A DNA stretch of 29,480 bases. It comes from Sphingomonas sp. GTDB lineage: Bacteria > Pseudomonadota > Alphaproteobacteria > Sphingomonadales > Sphingomonadaceae. Below, piece by piece: positions 7,638 to 15,647 of this stretch (position 1 is the stretch's first letter; every line of letters starts with the position of its first letter). The stretch is from NCBI GenBank assembly GCA_025981625.1, contig JAICXF010000018.1, positions 1 to 29,480 on the forward strand. Direction: 5' to 3'. A model generated the notes under the pieces. That model had not been told where the DNA came from. It did not search any database and saw nothing but the letters and a program-made list of their open reading frames with translations. The position numbers and the translations under genes were made by a program.

Positions 7638-8887
7638 TGCGAGAGCGCAAATCCATTTCCCGGATCATCATCACGCTGGCCGCCGGCTGCGGTGTATTGG
7701 CCATGTCCTGGCCAGCCGCGGCACGCCCACACTGGACGCCGGCGCAGGCGCAAGCCTGGTATAGGAAGCAGCCGTGGCTCGTCGGCTCCAATTACGTGCC
7801 CTCCGACGCAATCAATCAGCTCGAGATGTGGCAGCCGGCAACGTTCGATCCTCGGCGAATCGATCAGGAACTCGGATGGGCTCAGAAGATCGGCATGAAC
7901 ACGATGCGCGTGTTCCTGCACGACCTGCTCTGGCAGCAGGATCCGAAAGGGTTCGTCGCTCGCATCGATACCTTCCTGGCGATCGCGCATCGCCATCATA
8001 TCAAGCCGCTCTTCGTGCTGTTCGACAGCTGCTGGGATCCCGAGCCGCACTTGGGGCCTCAACATCCACCAATTCCGGGCGTGCACAATTCCGGGTGGGT
8101 GCAATCGCCCGGCGCCGCGGCGCTGCAGGACCCCAGTCAATATCCGCGGCTAGAGAAGTATGTGAAAGGTGTTGTCGGCGCATTCGCCCGCGACGACCGC
8201 ATTCTCGGGTGGGATCTGTGGAACGAGCCGGACAATCTTGCGAGGCAATATGCCGGCCAGCCGAAGGACAAGGCCGAGCTGGTGGCCAGGCTTCTGCCGC
8301 AAGTCTTTGCCTGGGCGCGCAGCGCCGATCCTTCGCAGCCGCTGACCAGCGGCCTGTGGGGTAAGGGCCCGGACTGGTCGCGGGGACAGCCGCATAATGC
8401 GGTGCAGGCGGTCCAGCTCGACGAGTCGGACGTGATCAGCTTTCACGACTACGGCTGGCCCGAAAGCATGGAAGCGCGGATCGAGCAGCTGGAGAGCTAT
8501 CACCGGCCTATCCTCTGCTCTGAATTCATGGCTCGCGGCGCCGGCTCGACCTTCGACGGATCGCTGCCGGTCGGCTGGCGGCACGATGTCGGCATGATCA
8601 ACTGGGGTTTCGTCAAAGGCCGGGAGCAGACCTGGCTCCCCTGGGACAGCTGGGAACATCCTTACATCCTCACCAACCCGACCGTCTGGTTTCACGATGT
8701 GCTCCACGAGGACGGCACTCCCTATCGCCAGGCGGAAGTCGATCTCATCCATCGCCTCGCCACAACTCCACCTCCTGGCGCCGTCAGGGCGGCTGAACCG
8801 ACTCCAACCCGACACCGGGCCCACGCCCGCCCGCGCGGAATGAACGACCCCGCCGCCATGGCGGCGAGAAAGAACGGAACGACATGA
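7637..8887 (+). CDS. Clan GH-A (GH5-like) glycoside hydrolase, secreted, no. 1
   Basis: This is a retaining glycosidase of the (beta/alpha)8 clan GH-A. The 416-residue protein starts at ATG 7637, overlapping the galM stop. A signal peptide covers about 1-29 (cleavage near PAAARP). WLVGSNYVPS and NTMRVFLHDLLW are the first barrel strands. The acid/base Glu197 sits in WDLWNEPDN and the nucleophile Glu296 in PILCSEFMARG; ISFHDYGWP between them is the usual His/Tyr strand. It resembles proteins loosely annotated as GH5 or 1,4-beta-xylanase, but the context points to a galactan. The last 45 or so residues, after LIHRLATTPPPG, are rich in Pro, Arg, Thr and Ala and lie outside the barrel; they may be a degenerate extension. 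Its ATGA overlaps the next gene. Clan assignment is firm, substrate unknown. Confidence 0.85.
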   Translation: MRERKSISRIIITLAAGCGVLAMSWPAAARPHWTPAQAQAWYRKQPWLVGSNYVPSDAINQLEMWQPATFDPRRIDQELGWAQKIGMNTMRVFLHDLLWQQDPKGFVARIDTFLAIAHRHHIKPLFVLFDSCWDPEPHLGPQHPPIPGVHNSGWVQSPGAAALQDPSQYPRLEKYVKGVVGAFARDDRILGWDLWNEPDNLARQYAGQPKDKAELVARLLPQVFAWARSADPSQPLTSGLWGKGPDWSRGQPHNAVQAVQLDESDVISFHDYGWPESMEARIEQLESYHRPILCSEFMARGAGSTFDGSLPVGWRHDVGMINWGFVKGREQTWLPWDSWEHPYILTNPTVWFHDVLHEDGTPYRQAEVDLIHRLATTPPPGAVRAAEPTPTRHRAHARPRGMNDPAAMAARKNGTT

Positions 8888-10020
8888 CGAAAAGCGCCAT
8901 AGCCTACCTTCGATCGGCATCCTGCGTTGCAGCCGGCGCCGCGATGGCGATGCATGCCTCTTGCGGCGCCGCCGCAGTGCGGCATGATGACCCATCGACC
9001 ATTCGCGGCGCAGTCTATGTTCCTGCCGCAGCCTACAATGCTCCCCAGATGTGGAGGGACTTCGACCCCGCACAGACGTCGCGTGACCTCGACAGCGCCA
9101 AGGCCATTCACCTCAACGCCCTGCGCGTGTGGGCGAGTTATGAATATTGGACGACCAATCCCAACCGGTTCGCCAGGGAATTCGACCAGTTCCTCGCGAT
9201 TGCCAGGCAGCACAGGGTCCGGATCCTGGTTTCGCTGTTCGAGAATGACGGTGTCGAGCCCACTCCGGCGAATATGTGGACGAACGATCCGCGCAAAGCC
9301 TTCGCCGTCCAATCGCCCGGGAGAGCGATAGCCGCTGGACCCGCATCTGGTTGGCGCCAGCCGCGGCGGTTCGTCCAATGGTTCATGAAGCGCTATCGCA
9401 ACGACGATCGCCTGCTGGCGATCGAGGTCATGAACGAGCCGAATGAAGCAGGCGAAAACGCCGCGACCGTTCCGTTCGCCAAGTCCATGTTCGTGACGGC
9501 CAAATCGCTACAGGGCAGCGTTCCGTTGACGGTGGGCACCAACGTAATCGAGGTCGCGAAAGACTTCGTTCCCCTCGGCCTGGATGTGATCGAGTTTCAC
9601 GACAATTTCCCGCAGACCGTCGAAGAATTCCGCGGCCGAATTCGGCAGGCGATGGCGTTCGGCAAATCTGTCGCCTTGCCGGTCTGGCTCACGGAGTGGC
9701 AGCGCGTCCGCCCGGGCGGCAGCGGTTGGGGCCAGGAAAAAGTAAAGCGGACTGACAGCGGCATCGATTATGCGTCGCTTGCTCCGGTCGTGCGACAGTA
9801 TCCGGTCGCCGGCTTCTTTTGGTCGCTGATGGTCAAGCGCGCCTACCTGAAGGTCCAGCGGTTCAAGGGAACGGTAAACGGGCTGTTCTGGCCCGACGGC
9901 TCGGTCGCGAGCTTGCGCGATGCGCGCGCGATTGCCGCCGACCCCAATCTCAAGCTGAAGGAACGCCCTATCCCCGCTGGCTTCGGTGCAGTCGGAGGCC
10001 CCGCAGGGGGAGCAGAATGA
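8884..10020 (+). CDS. Clan GH-A (GH5-like) glycoside hydrolase, secreted, no. 2
   Basis: This 378-residue protein starts at ATG 8884, overlapping the previous stop. It has a hydrophobic export signal in the first 31 residues. The barrel begins with IRGAVYVPAAAYN and LNALRVWASYEYW. The acid/base Glu185 lies in IEVMNEPNE and the nucleophile Glu271 in VWLTEWQR, with VIEFHDNFP between. It shares the general plan of the preceding enzyme but diverges strongly, so the two are probably not recent duplicates and may cut different linkages. A Gly/Ala-rich tail follows the barrel. Known GH-A enzymes attack beta-linked glucans, mannans, xylans and galactans. In this galactose-centred operon a beta-galactan-directed activity is my inference. 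The gene overlaps the third glycosidase. Confidence 0.82.
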   Translation: MTKSAIAYLRSASCVAAGAAMAMHASCGAAAVRHDDPSTIRGAVYVPAAAYNAPQMWRDFDPAQTSRDLDSAKAIHLNALRVWASYEYWTTNPNRFAREFDQFLAIARQHRVRILVSLFENDGVEPTPANMWTNDPRKAFAVQSPGRAIAAGPASGWRQPRRFVQWFMKRYRNDDRLLAIEVMNEPNEAGENAATVPFAKSMFVTAKSLQGSVPLTVGTNVIEVAKDFVPLGLDVIEFHDNFPQTVEEFRGRIRQAMAFGKSVALPVWLTEWQRVRPGGSGWGQEKVKRTDSGIDYASLAPVVRQYPVAGFFWSLMVKRAYLKVQRFKGTVNGLFWPDGSVASLRDARAIAADPNLKLKERPIPAGFGAVGGPAGGAE

Positions 10021-11195
10021 TGGCCTTCTTCTCGCTGGCGATGGCCGCATCGGTTGCAAGTGCGGCGCCTCAGGCTCCAACGGCCGTGGCTCTGGACGGC
10101 GCGCTAGGCGCGAATTTCAACGAGCATTACGAGGACTTGGATTTCACTGAGCTCCGACGTGCGAACGACCAATGGATTCGCGGCTTCCTGACGATGCCGC
10201 AGGTGAATCCCGGCGATGCCGGCGCACATCCGGCGATCGCGACGACACTCGGGGCGGAGCATCGCGGCTTCCACACGATCCTGACCCTGAAGTGGCCGAT
10301 GAAGGAGACGGGTATCCCGCCGGCCGGTTCGGCCGGGTTCCAGCGGACAATGGCCGAGCTCGACGCCGTGCTGCCGCTGGTGATCGGCAAGGTCGACATC
10401 CTCGAGATCGGCAACGAACCGTTCATCGAATCGCCGAAGAACCAGCAGGATCGCAGACTTAACGACTTTTACGAGGCCATGGCGCGACGAGTGATCGCTT
10501 ACCGCGCGCGACACTGCCCGGGGACGTGCCGGACACGGCTGTTCATGGGCGCCCTCAACCGCCTCGATCAGCCTGCAATGCGAACGGCGGCGACCGAACG
10601 CTGGCTGCAGTTCGTCCGAACGACCCCGGAGATCGGCGGCGTCGATATCCACCCGCACATCCACTCGATTCATCAGGCGAAGGCCTTCCTTGACTATGTC
10701 GTCCCCCGGCTACGGAGCGACCAGAAGTTCATCGCCACCGAATTCTCGTTGGTCTGGCACTGGAAGCAGCATCTTGGCGACGAAGTGCCGGCGAGCTTTG
10801 CGGAGCATTACGGCTTCGCACGGGATACGAGGGTCTGGCAGGCGATTGCCGCTGCGATCGCCAGGCCGTTCCCGCAGGCCGAGTGGGACGATCTGCTGAC
10901 CGCCAGTCCATGGTTTGCCGATCAGCGCGACTATCTGACCGATCAGATGGCGATGTTTCGCCAGACCGGTCGTCTTGCCGTCGCGACCTATGGATTCAAG
11001 CAGGGCGGCTCGATGGTGAAAGCCTTCGGGCCGGACAGCACTCCATGGCTGCTCAACAGCGTCATCGCTTCGCGGACAGTTCGGGCCAATGCCGACGGGA
11101 GCGCGGGCACGAATCCGTACTGGCTCTCCGAATTTCAGAAGTTGGCCAAACCGCCGGCAGCCGCGCGCGGCGTGGGTGTCGGGGGAGGAGAGTAG
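10017..11195 (+). CDS. Clan GH-A-like putative glycosidase, secreted, no. 3
   Basis: This protein of about 392 residues starts at ATG 10017 or the adjacent ATG 10020. The ribosome-binding site GGGGGAG at 10006-10012 favours the second slightly. A short signal peptide without basic residues ends near ASAAP. The residue pattern suggests a TIM barrel: GANFNEHYEDLDF at strand 1, FHTILTLKWPM at strand 3, then ILEIGNEPF with the Asn-Glu pair of clan GH-A (Glu134 acid/base), GVDIHPHIHS, and FIATEFSLVWHW with Glu242 as likely nucleophile. Outside these motifs I recognise no named GH family, and a long insert follows the second Glu (about 250-330). It sits between two enzymes for the same glycan and a sulfatase gene one base downstream. 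Catalytic role is inferred; it could be a new GH family. Confidence 0.72.
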   Translation: MMAFFSLAMAASVASAAPQAPTAVALDGALGANFNEHYEDLDFTELRRANDQWIRGFLTMPQVNPGDAGAHPAIATTLGAEHRGFHTILTLKWPMKETGIPPAGSAGFQRTMAELDAVLPLVIGKVDILEIGNEPFIESPKNQQDRRLNDFYEAMARRVIAYRARHCPGTCRTRLFMGALNRLDQPAMRTAATERWLQFVRTTPEIGGVDIHPHIHSIHQAKAFLDYVVPRLRSDQKFIATEFSLVWHWKQHLGDEVPASFAEHYGFARDTRVWQAIAAAIARPFPQAEWDDLLTASPWFADQRDYLTDQMAMFRQTGRLAVATYGFKQGGSMVKAFGPDSTPWLLNSVIASRTVRANADGSAGTNPYWLSEFQKLAKPPAAARGVGVGGGE

Positions 11196-11196
11196 C

Positions 11197-12792
11197 ATGA
11201 ATTTGATGGCAACCCGCCGCGGCCTTCTTGCCGGAACGGCCGCGTCGCTGGTCGCGGCGACGGTCGCCGGGCGCGCCGTGGCCAGGGCGGTGCGCCGACG
11301 CAAGCCCAACATCCTGTTCATCTACGCCGACGACCTCGGGTATCGGGACCTTTCCTGTTACGGGGCGACGGCGGTTTCGACACCCAATGTCGACAGGCTC
11401 GCCAAGAATGGCGTCCGCTTCACCAACGGCCATGCGCCGTCGGCGACCTGCACGCCTTCGCGCTATGCCTTTCTCACCGGCGAATATGCCTGGCGCAATC
11501 CCAGCGCCCACATCCTGCCCGGCGATGCGCCCGCACTGATCCCGCCGGGCAAGCCGACCGTGGCATCGATGCTCAAGGAGGCTGGCTACAAGACGGCTGC
11601 CATCGGCAAGTGGCACATGGGCCTCGGCAACGGCAATCTCGACTGGAACGGCAGGATCGCGCCCGGACCGCTCGAGATCGGCTTCGATTATGCGTTTTAT
11701 TTTCCGGCCACGCTCGACCGGGTGCCCTGCATCTTCATTGAAAATCATCATGTCGTGAACCTCGACCCCAAGGATCCGATCAAGGTGAATTATCGCGACA
11801 AGGTGGGCAGCGACCCCACGGGACTTAAGGACCCCAAGGCGCTGAAGATGATGTGGAACGACGGCCATAACGGCACGATCGTCGACGGCGTCAGCCGAAT
11901 CGGCTGGATGGAAGGCGGCCACTCGGCGCGGTGGATCGACGAGGACATGGCCGACACCCTGGTCGCCAAGGCAACGGCCTTCTTAGACCGTAACGGCGAC
12001 CAGCCCTTCTTCATGTATTTCGCGGCGAGTGAGATTCATGTGCCCCGAATGCCCGCCAGGCGCTTCCAGGGCGCGACGGATATGGGGCCGCGCGGTGACT
12101 CCATCGTCGAATTCGACTGGGTCGTCGGCGCATTGGTGCAAAAGCTCGAGCAATTGGGCATTCTCGACAATACCCTCATCGTCTTGAGCAGCGACAACGG
12201 CCCCGTGCTCAACGACGGCTATGACGATGATGCGGTCAAGAAGATCGGTGAACATCGTCCGTCTGGCTCCTTCCGCAGCGGAAAGTACAGCATCTATGAC
12301 GGCGGGTTGCGCGTACCGCTCATCTCCCATTGGCCAGACGCAATCCCGGCTGGGATTACTTCGCCGGCCCTCATTGACGGTGTCGACATGTTCGCGACAT
12401 TCGCGAAGCTGGTCGACGAGCCGCTGACCAAGAAGGAGGCGGTCGACAGCTTCGATCTGTTGCCGGCGCTCACCGCCAGCTCGCCGAACGGGCGCAGCTT
12501 CGTTGTCGAAGACACGAGCACGGTCAATTCCGAGCAGAGCAGCCTCAATGCGCACGGCGACAGCATCCTGGCGCTGGTCGAGGGCGACTGGAAAGTGATC
12601 AAGCCGCAAGGTTCGATTTCCAGCTCCTTTCATGGCAACGACATCGGCGACGGACCGGTCGCGCAGCTGTTCAATATCACCGAGGATCCCGGCGAGACCA
12701 TCAATCTCGCCATGCGCTACCCCGAACGCACGCAGCACATGCTGGCACGGCTCGAGTTGATCCTCGCATCCGGTCGAAGCCGGCCGAACTGA
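11197..12792 (+). CDS. Tat-exported type I sulfatase, Cys type (no. 1)
   Basis: This 531-residue arylsulfatase-like enzyme removes sulfate esters from the glycan. The start at 11197 is preceded by a strong ribosome-binding site (GGGAGGAG, 11183-11190) inside the end of the previous gene. The N-terminus TRRGLLAG followed by a weakly hydrophobic stretch is a twin-arginine signal. Active-site features in order: metal ligands Asp45/Asp46 in YADDLGYRD; the formylglycine precursor Cys85 in ATCTPSR; Lys/His in GKWHMG; SEIHVP; the metal-binding SSDNGP; and the lysine in GKYSIYDGG. Its CxPSR motif makes it a substrate for the FGE encoded upstream. It resembles N-acetylgalactosamine/galactose-sulfate sulfatases in general layout, but I cannot fix the subfamily. 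A short hairpin and 62 bases separate it from the symporter gene. Confidence 0.93.
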   Translation: MNLMATRRGLLAGTAASLVAATVAGRAVARAVRRRKPNILFIYADDLGYRDLSCYGATAVSTPNVDRLAKNGVRFTNGHAPSATCTPSRYAFLTGEYAWRNPSAHILPGDAPALIPPGKPTVASMLKEAGYKTAAIGKWHMGLGNGNLDWNGRIAPGPLEIGFDYAFYFPATLDRVPCIFIENHHVVNLDPKDPIKVNYRDKVGSDPTGLKDPKALKMMWNDGHNGTIVDGVSRIGWMEGGHSARWIDEDMADTLVAKATAFLDRNGDQPFFMYFAASEIHVPRMPARRFQGATDMGPRGDSIVEFDWVVGALVQKLEQLGILDNTLIVLSSDNGPVLNDGYDDDAVKKIGEHRPSGSFRSGKYSIYDGGLRVPLISHWPDAIPAGITSPALIDGVDMFATFAKLVDEPLTKKEAVDSFDLLPALTASSPNGRSFVVEDTSTVNSEQSSLNAHGDSILALVEGDWKVIKPQGSISSSFHGNDIGDGPVAQLFNITEDPGETINLAMRYPERTQHMLARLELILASGRSRPN

Positions 12793-12812
12793 CTAAGCGT
12801 CACGGCAATCCC

Positions 12813-12826
12813 GCCCGCTGACGGGC
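12813..12826 (+). other. Small GC hairpin between sulfatase and symporter
   Basis: A perfect five-base-pair stem, GCCCG with CGGGC, encloses the tetraloop CTGA twenty bases after the sulfatase stop. It is followed by AAATTT but no long T tract. It may mark an mRNA processing or stabilisation point inside the operon. A ribosome-binding site (CAGGAG near 12839-12844) follows before the symporter ATG. Confidence 0.25.
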
Positions 12827-12854
12827 AAATTTCAGCTTCAGGAGTGCTCCGGCT

Positions 12855-14456
12855 ATGCGGCTGGCAACGATCGATGTAATCGTGGTGGCGGTCTATTTCG
12901 TTCTCATTTTCGGACTTGCGCAGTTCGTCTCGCGCGACAAGGCCGGGCATCAGAAGAATTCGACCGACTATTTTCTTGCCTCGCGCGATCTGCCGTGGTG
13001 GGCGATCGGCGCATCCCTGATCGCGGCGAACATTTCGGCCGAACAAATCGTCGGAATGTCGGGCTCGGGATACGCGATCGGGCTCGCCATTTCATCCTAC
13101 GAGTGGATGGCGGCGCTGACCATTCTCATTGTCGGCAAATATTTCCTGCCGATCTTCCTCGAGAACAAAATCTACACGATGCCGCAGTTCCTCGAGCAGA
13201 GGTACGGTCCGGCGACACGAACCATCCTGGCCGTCTTCTGGCTCGGCCTGTACATCTTCGTGAACCTCACCTCGATCATCTGGCTCGGGTCGATTGCCGT
13301 GACGCAGGTAGCCGGTGTCGACCAGAATGTTGCGCTTCTGGCGCTCGGCCTGTTTGCCCTGTTCTACCAGCTGCGGGGCGGTCTGAAGGCGGTGGCGCTG
13401 ACCGATATCGTCCAGGTCACGCTGCTGGTGGCGGGCGGATTGATGGTGTCGTGGATTACGCTCTCGACCGTCGGCCATGGCAGCGTCGTTGCCGGCTTTT
13501 CCGCGCTCACGAGCCGAGTGCCCGATCATTTCAGGATGATTCTTTCACCGTCGGATCCGCATTTCGACGACCTGCCGGGTATCTCGGTACTGATCGGCGG
13601 GATGTGGATCGCCAACCTGTCCTACTGGGGGTTCAACCAGTACATCATTCAGCGGGCGCTCGCCGCAAAGAGCTTGCCCGAAGCCCAGAAGGGCGTGGTG
13701 TTCGCTGCCTTTCTCAAGCTCATCACGCCACTGGTCATCGTTGTTCCCGGCATTGCCGCCGTGCTGCTCGCCCCCGATCTCACCAAGCCCGACGATGCTT
13801 ATCCGACGATGATGCGGCTATTGCCGACCGGAATCCTCGGCCTGGTCTTCGCCGCTCTGATTGCCGCAATTGTCGCTTCGACGGCCTCGAAGATCAATTC
13901 GATCTCGACCATCTTCACGCTCGATCTCTATGCGAAGTTCAAGCACCAGAAGAGCAACGTCGAGGACCTGGGCGGCAGTGAAGCCACCACACCCTCCGAG
14001 CGCCACCTGGTGCTGGTCGGCCGTATCGCCGCCTGTGTCGCGCTGGCGCTGGCGCTGCTGACCGCGCGTCCGCTGCTCGGCCATTCCGACCAGGCGTTCC
14101 AGTATATCCAGGAATATACCGGCTTCTTCACACCGGGCATCACGGTCATCTTCATGCTTGGGCTGTTCTGGAAGCGCGCGAGCGAAGCGGGGGCAATCAC
14201 CGCCGCCATCGGCTCGTTTGTCCTGTCGCTCGCAATGAAGCTTGCAACGCCCGGCTTTCCCTTCATGAACCGGATGCTGGTGGTGTTCGTCGTGACCCTC
14301 ACTCTGGCGGTCGTGGTGTCGCTGATCTGGCCCAATGCCGCCGGCCGCAACCGCATCGACAACAGCCGCGTTAGCCACAGGACCTCGACCGGCTTCAACG
14401 TCGCCGCGCTGGCGGTCGTGATGATCCTCGTTGCTCTCTACGCCACATGGTGGTGA
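12855..14456 (+). CDS. Na+/galactose symporter, SSS family, vSGLT-like
   Basis: This 533-residue inner-membrane sodium:solute symporter has about 14 hydrophobic segments. It is strikingly similar throughout to the Vibrio galactose transporter vSGLT, for example in SLIAANISAEQIVGMSGSGY, YWGFNQYIIQRALAAKS, VVFAAFLKLI and QAFQYIQEYTGFFTPGI. The galactose-contacting Gln69 and Glu88 of vSGLT correspond to Gln64 and Glu83 here, and Asn64 to Asn59. The later FNQY, FLKL and FQYIQEY motifs that line the sugar site are also kept. Galactose is therefore the best-supported substrate. The gene lies between the extracellular/periplasmic enzymes and the intracellular galactose pathway, exactly where a monosaccharide importer is expected. 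It lacks a stretch of the vSGLT loop before LPTGILGLVFAAL, which is normal family variation. Four bases separate it from dgoK. Confidence 0.93.
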   Translation: MRLATIDVIVVAVYFVLIFGLAQFVSRDKAGHQKNSTDYFLASRDLPWWAIGASLIAANISAEQIVGMSGSGYAIGLAISSYEWMAALTILIVGKYFLPIFLENKIYTMPQFLEQRYGPATRTILAVFWLGLYIFVNLTSIIWLGSIAVTQVAGVDQNVALLALGLFALFYQLRGGLKAVALTDIVQVTLLVAGGLMVSWITLSTVGHGSVVAGFSALTSRVPDHFRMILSPSDPHFDDLPGISVLIGGMWIANLSYWGFNQYIIQRALAAKSLPEAQKGVVFAAFLKLITPLVIVVPGIAAVLLAPDLTKPDDAYPTMMRLLPTGILGLVFAALIAAIVASTASKINSISTIFTLDLYAKFKHQKSNVEDLGGSEATTPSERHLVLVGRIAACVALALALLTARPLLGHSDQAFQYIQEYTGFFTPGITVIFMLGLFWKRASEAGAITAAIGSFVLSLAMKLATPGFPFMNRMLVVFVVTLTLAVVVSLIWPNAAGRNRIDNSRVSHRTSTGFNVAALAVVMILVALYATWW

Positions 14457-14460
14457 GTCG

Positions 14461-15339
14461 ATGACGGGTGAGGGGTTTCTGGCGATCGACTGGGGCACGT
14501 CGAACCGCCGCATCTATTTGCTCGATGGCGCCGGCACATTGCGCACGATCGAGCGCGACGATCGCGGCCTCTCCGTTGTCAACCGCGAGGCGTTCCCCGT
14601 GGAAGTGGCGCAAATCAGGGCGCGGCTCGGCGATCTTCCGATGCTCTGCGCCGGAATGGTGGGTTCGGCGAGCGGTTGGGTCGAGGCGTCTTATTGTCCC
14701 TGTCCGGCCGCACTGGAAGATCTTGCGGAAGCGATCAGCTGGGTTGAGCCCGGACGCACGGCGATCGTGCCTGGAGTCAGCTTCGGGAAAGACGGCCGTG
14801 CCGATCTGATGCGCGGCGAAGAAGTGCAACTGCTCGGCGCTGCGGCGGCGGGACTGGTGCCGGGCGACGCGTTGCTCTGCCAGCCGGGCACGCACTGCAA
14901 ATGGGCCCGCATCGCGAACGGCCGGATCGATTCGTTCCGGACGACCATGACCGGCGAGCTGTTCGGACATCTCAAGAACCACGGTGTGCTCGCCGAGTAT
15001 ATGACCGGAGAGGTTGCAAGGGGCGAGGCATTTCACCGCGGTCTCGCGCAGTCGTCCAGCCGCTCGCTGCTCGGCGATCTATTCTGTGCCCGGGTCGCGG
15101 TGCTTCAGGGCAAGCGCGACATCGGCGATACCGCGGCCTACGTCAGTGGCCTCCTGATCGGGAACGACGTCCTCGAACAGGAAATTGGCGCTGGAAACCT
15201 CGTCCATGTGCTTGCCGATCCGCTTCTCGGCGACCTTTACGGCGCGGCGATCGAAGCGGCGGGCGGCAAAGCCGTGCTGCTCGACAGCGAGGATGCGTTC
15301 GTTGCCGGGATCGCCCGGCTCTGGGCACTGGTGAAATGA
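14461..15339 (+). CDS. dgoK: 2-dehydro-3-deoxygalactonokinase (DgoK)
   Basis: This 292-residue cytoplasmic kinase phosphorylates 2-dehydro-3-deoxy-D-galactonate at C6, the penultimate step of the De Ley-Doudoroff galactose pathway. Family landmarks are the N-terminal phosphate loop AIDWGTSNRRIYLL, the AGMVGSASGWVEASY segment with a following PCPA, MRGEEVQLLGA near residue 120, PGTHCKW near 145, and the TTMTGELFGHL stretch. Length is normal. The start at 14461 is four bases after the symporter stop; an upstream in-frame ATG would lie inside the symporter gene. No strong ribosome-binding site is seen, so translation is probably coupled. The TGA at 15337-15339 overlaps the ATG of the truncated aldolase, preserving the common dgoK-dgoA order. 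Confidence 0.92.
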   Translation: MTGEGFLAIDWGTSNRRIYLLDGAGTLRTIERDDRGLSVVNREAFPVEVAQIRARLGDLPMLCAGMVGSASGWVEASYCPCPAALEDLAEAISWVEPGRTAIVPGVSFGKDGRADLMRGEEVQLLGAAAAGLVPGDALLCQPGTHCKWARIANGRIDSFRTTMTGELFGHLKNHGVLAEYMTGEVARGEAFHRGLAQSSSRSLLGDLFCARVAVLQGKRDIGDTAAYVSGLLIGNDVLEQEIGAGNLVHVLADPLLGDLYGAAIEAAGGKAVLLDSEDAFVAGIARLWALVK

Positions 15340-15647
15340 TCGGTACCTTCACCGCGATCGCTTCCCCCGCCACTGCACTCAACTTGTTCCCCGCCGAGGC
15401 GCTCGCCCCAGCTGTGTTGAAGGCTCATCGCGCAATACTCCCGTCTCGCCTCCCGGTGCTCCCGCTGGGCGCGATCCGCTCTGAAAGGACCGGGGCGGGC
15501 GGTGCTGGCCCGGACGGCTTCGGCCGCGGCCCGGCACTCCATCAATCCGCCGGCGCGTCCGCCGACGCCGGAGCGCAGGCGTTGAAATTCATGGTTGAGA
15601 TCGGAAGCACTTGCGGCCGCGCCATGGCCAAGGGCGACGGCCGATGA
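15336..15647 (+). pseudogene. dgoA: Truncated, catalytically dead KDPGal aldolase (dgoA remnant)
   Basis: The 103-codon frame begins with an ATG overlapping the dgoK stop and ends by overlapping the next ATG. Its sequence aligns with only the C-terminal half of 2-dehydro-3-deoxy-6-phosphogalactonate aldolase. FTAIASPATALNLFPAEA matches the family EAFxALxAGAxALKLFPAE, LKAHRAILP matches KAxRAVLP, then LPVLPLGAI and PDGFGRGPALHQSA match the phosphate-binding VGGV and GFGLGSALY regions. Two losses are decisive: the N-terminal half (about 110 residues, with the catalytic Glu and early barrel strands) is missing, and the Schiff-base lysine of ALKLFPA is Asn. The Gly-rich phosphate motifs are also eroded. 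This is best explained by an internal deletion that kept the reading frame and overlaps, followed by decay. A functional aldolase must be elsewhere for this route to work. Confidence 0.75.
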
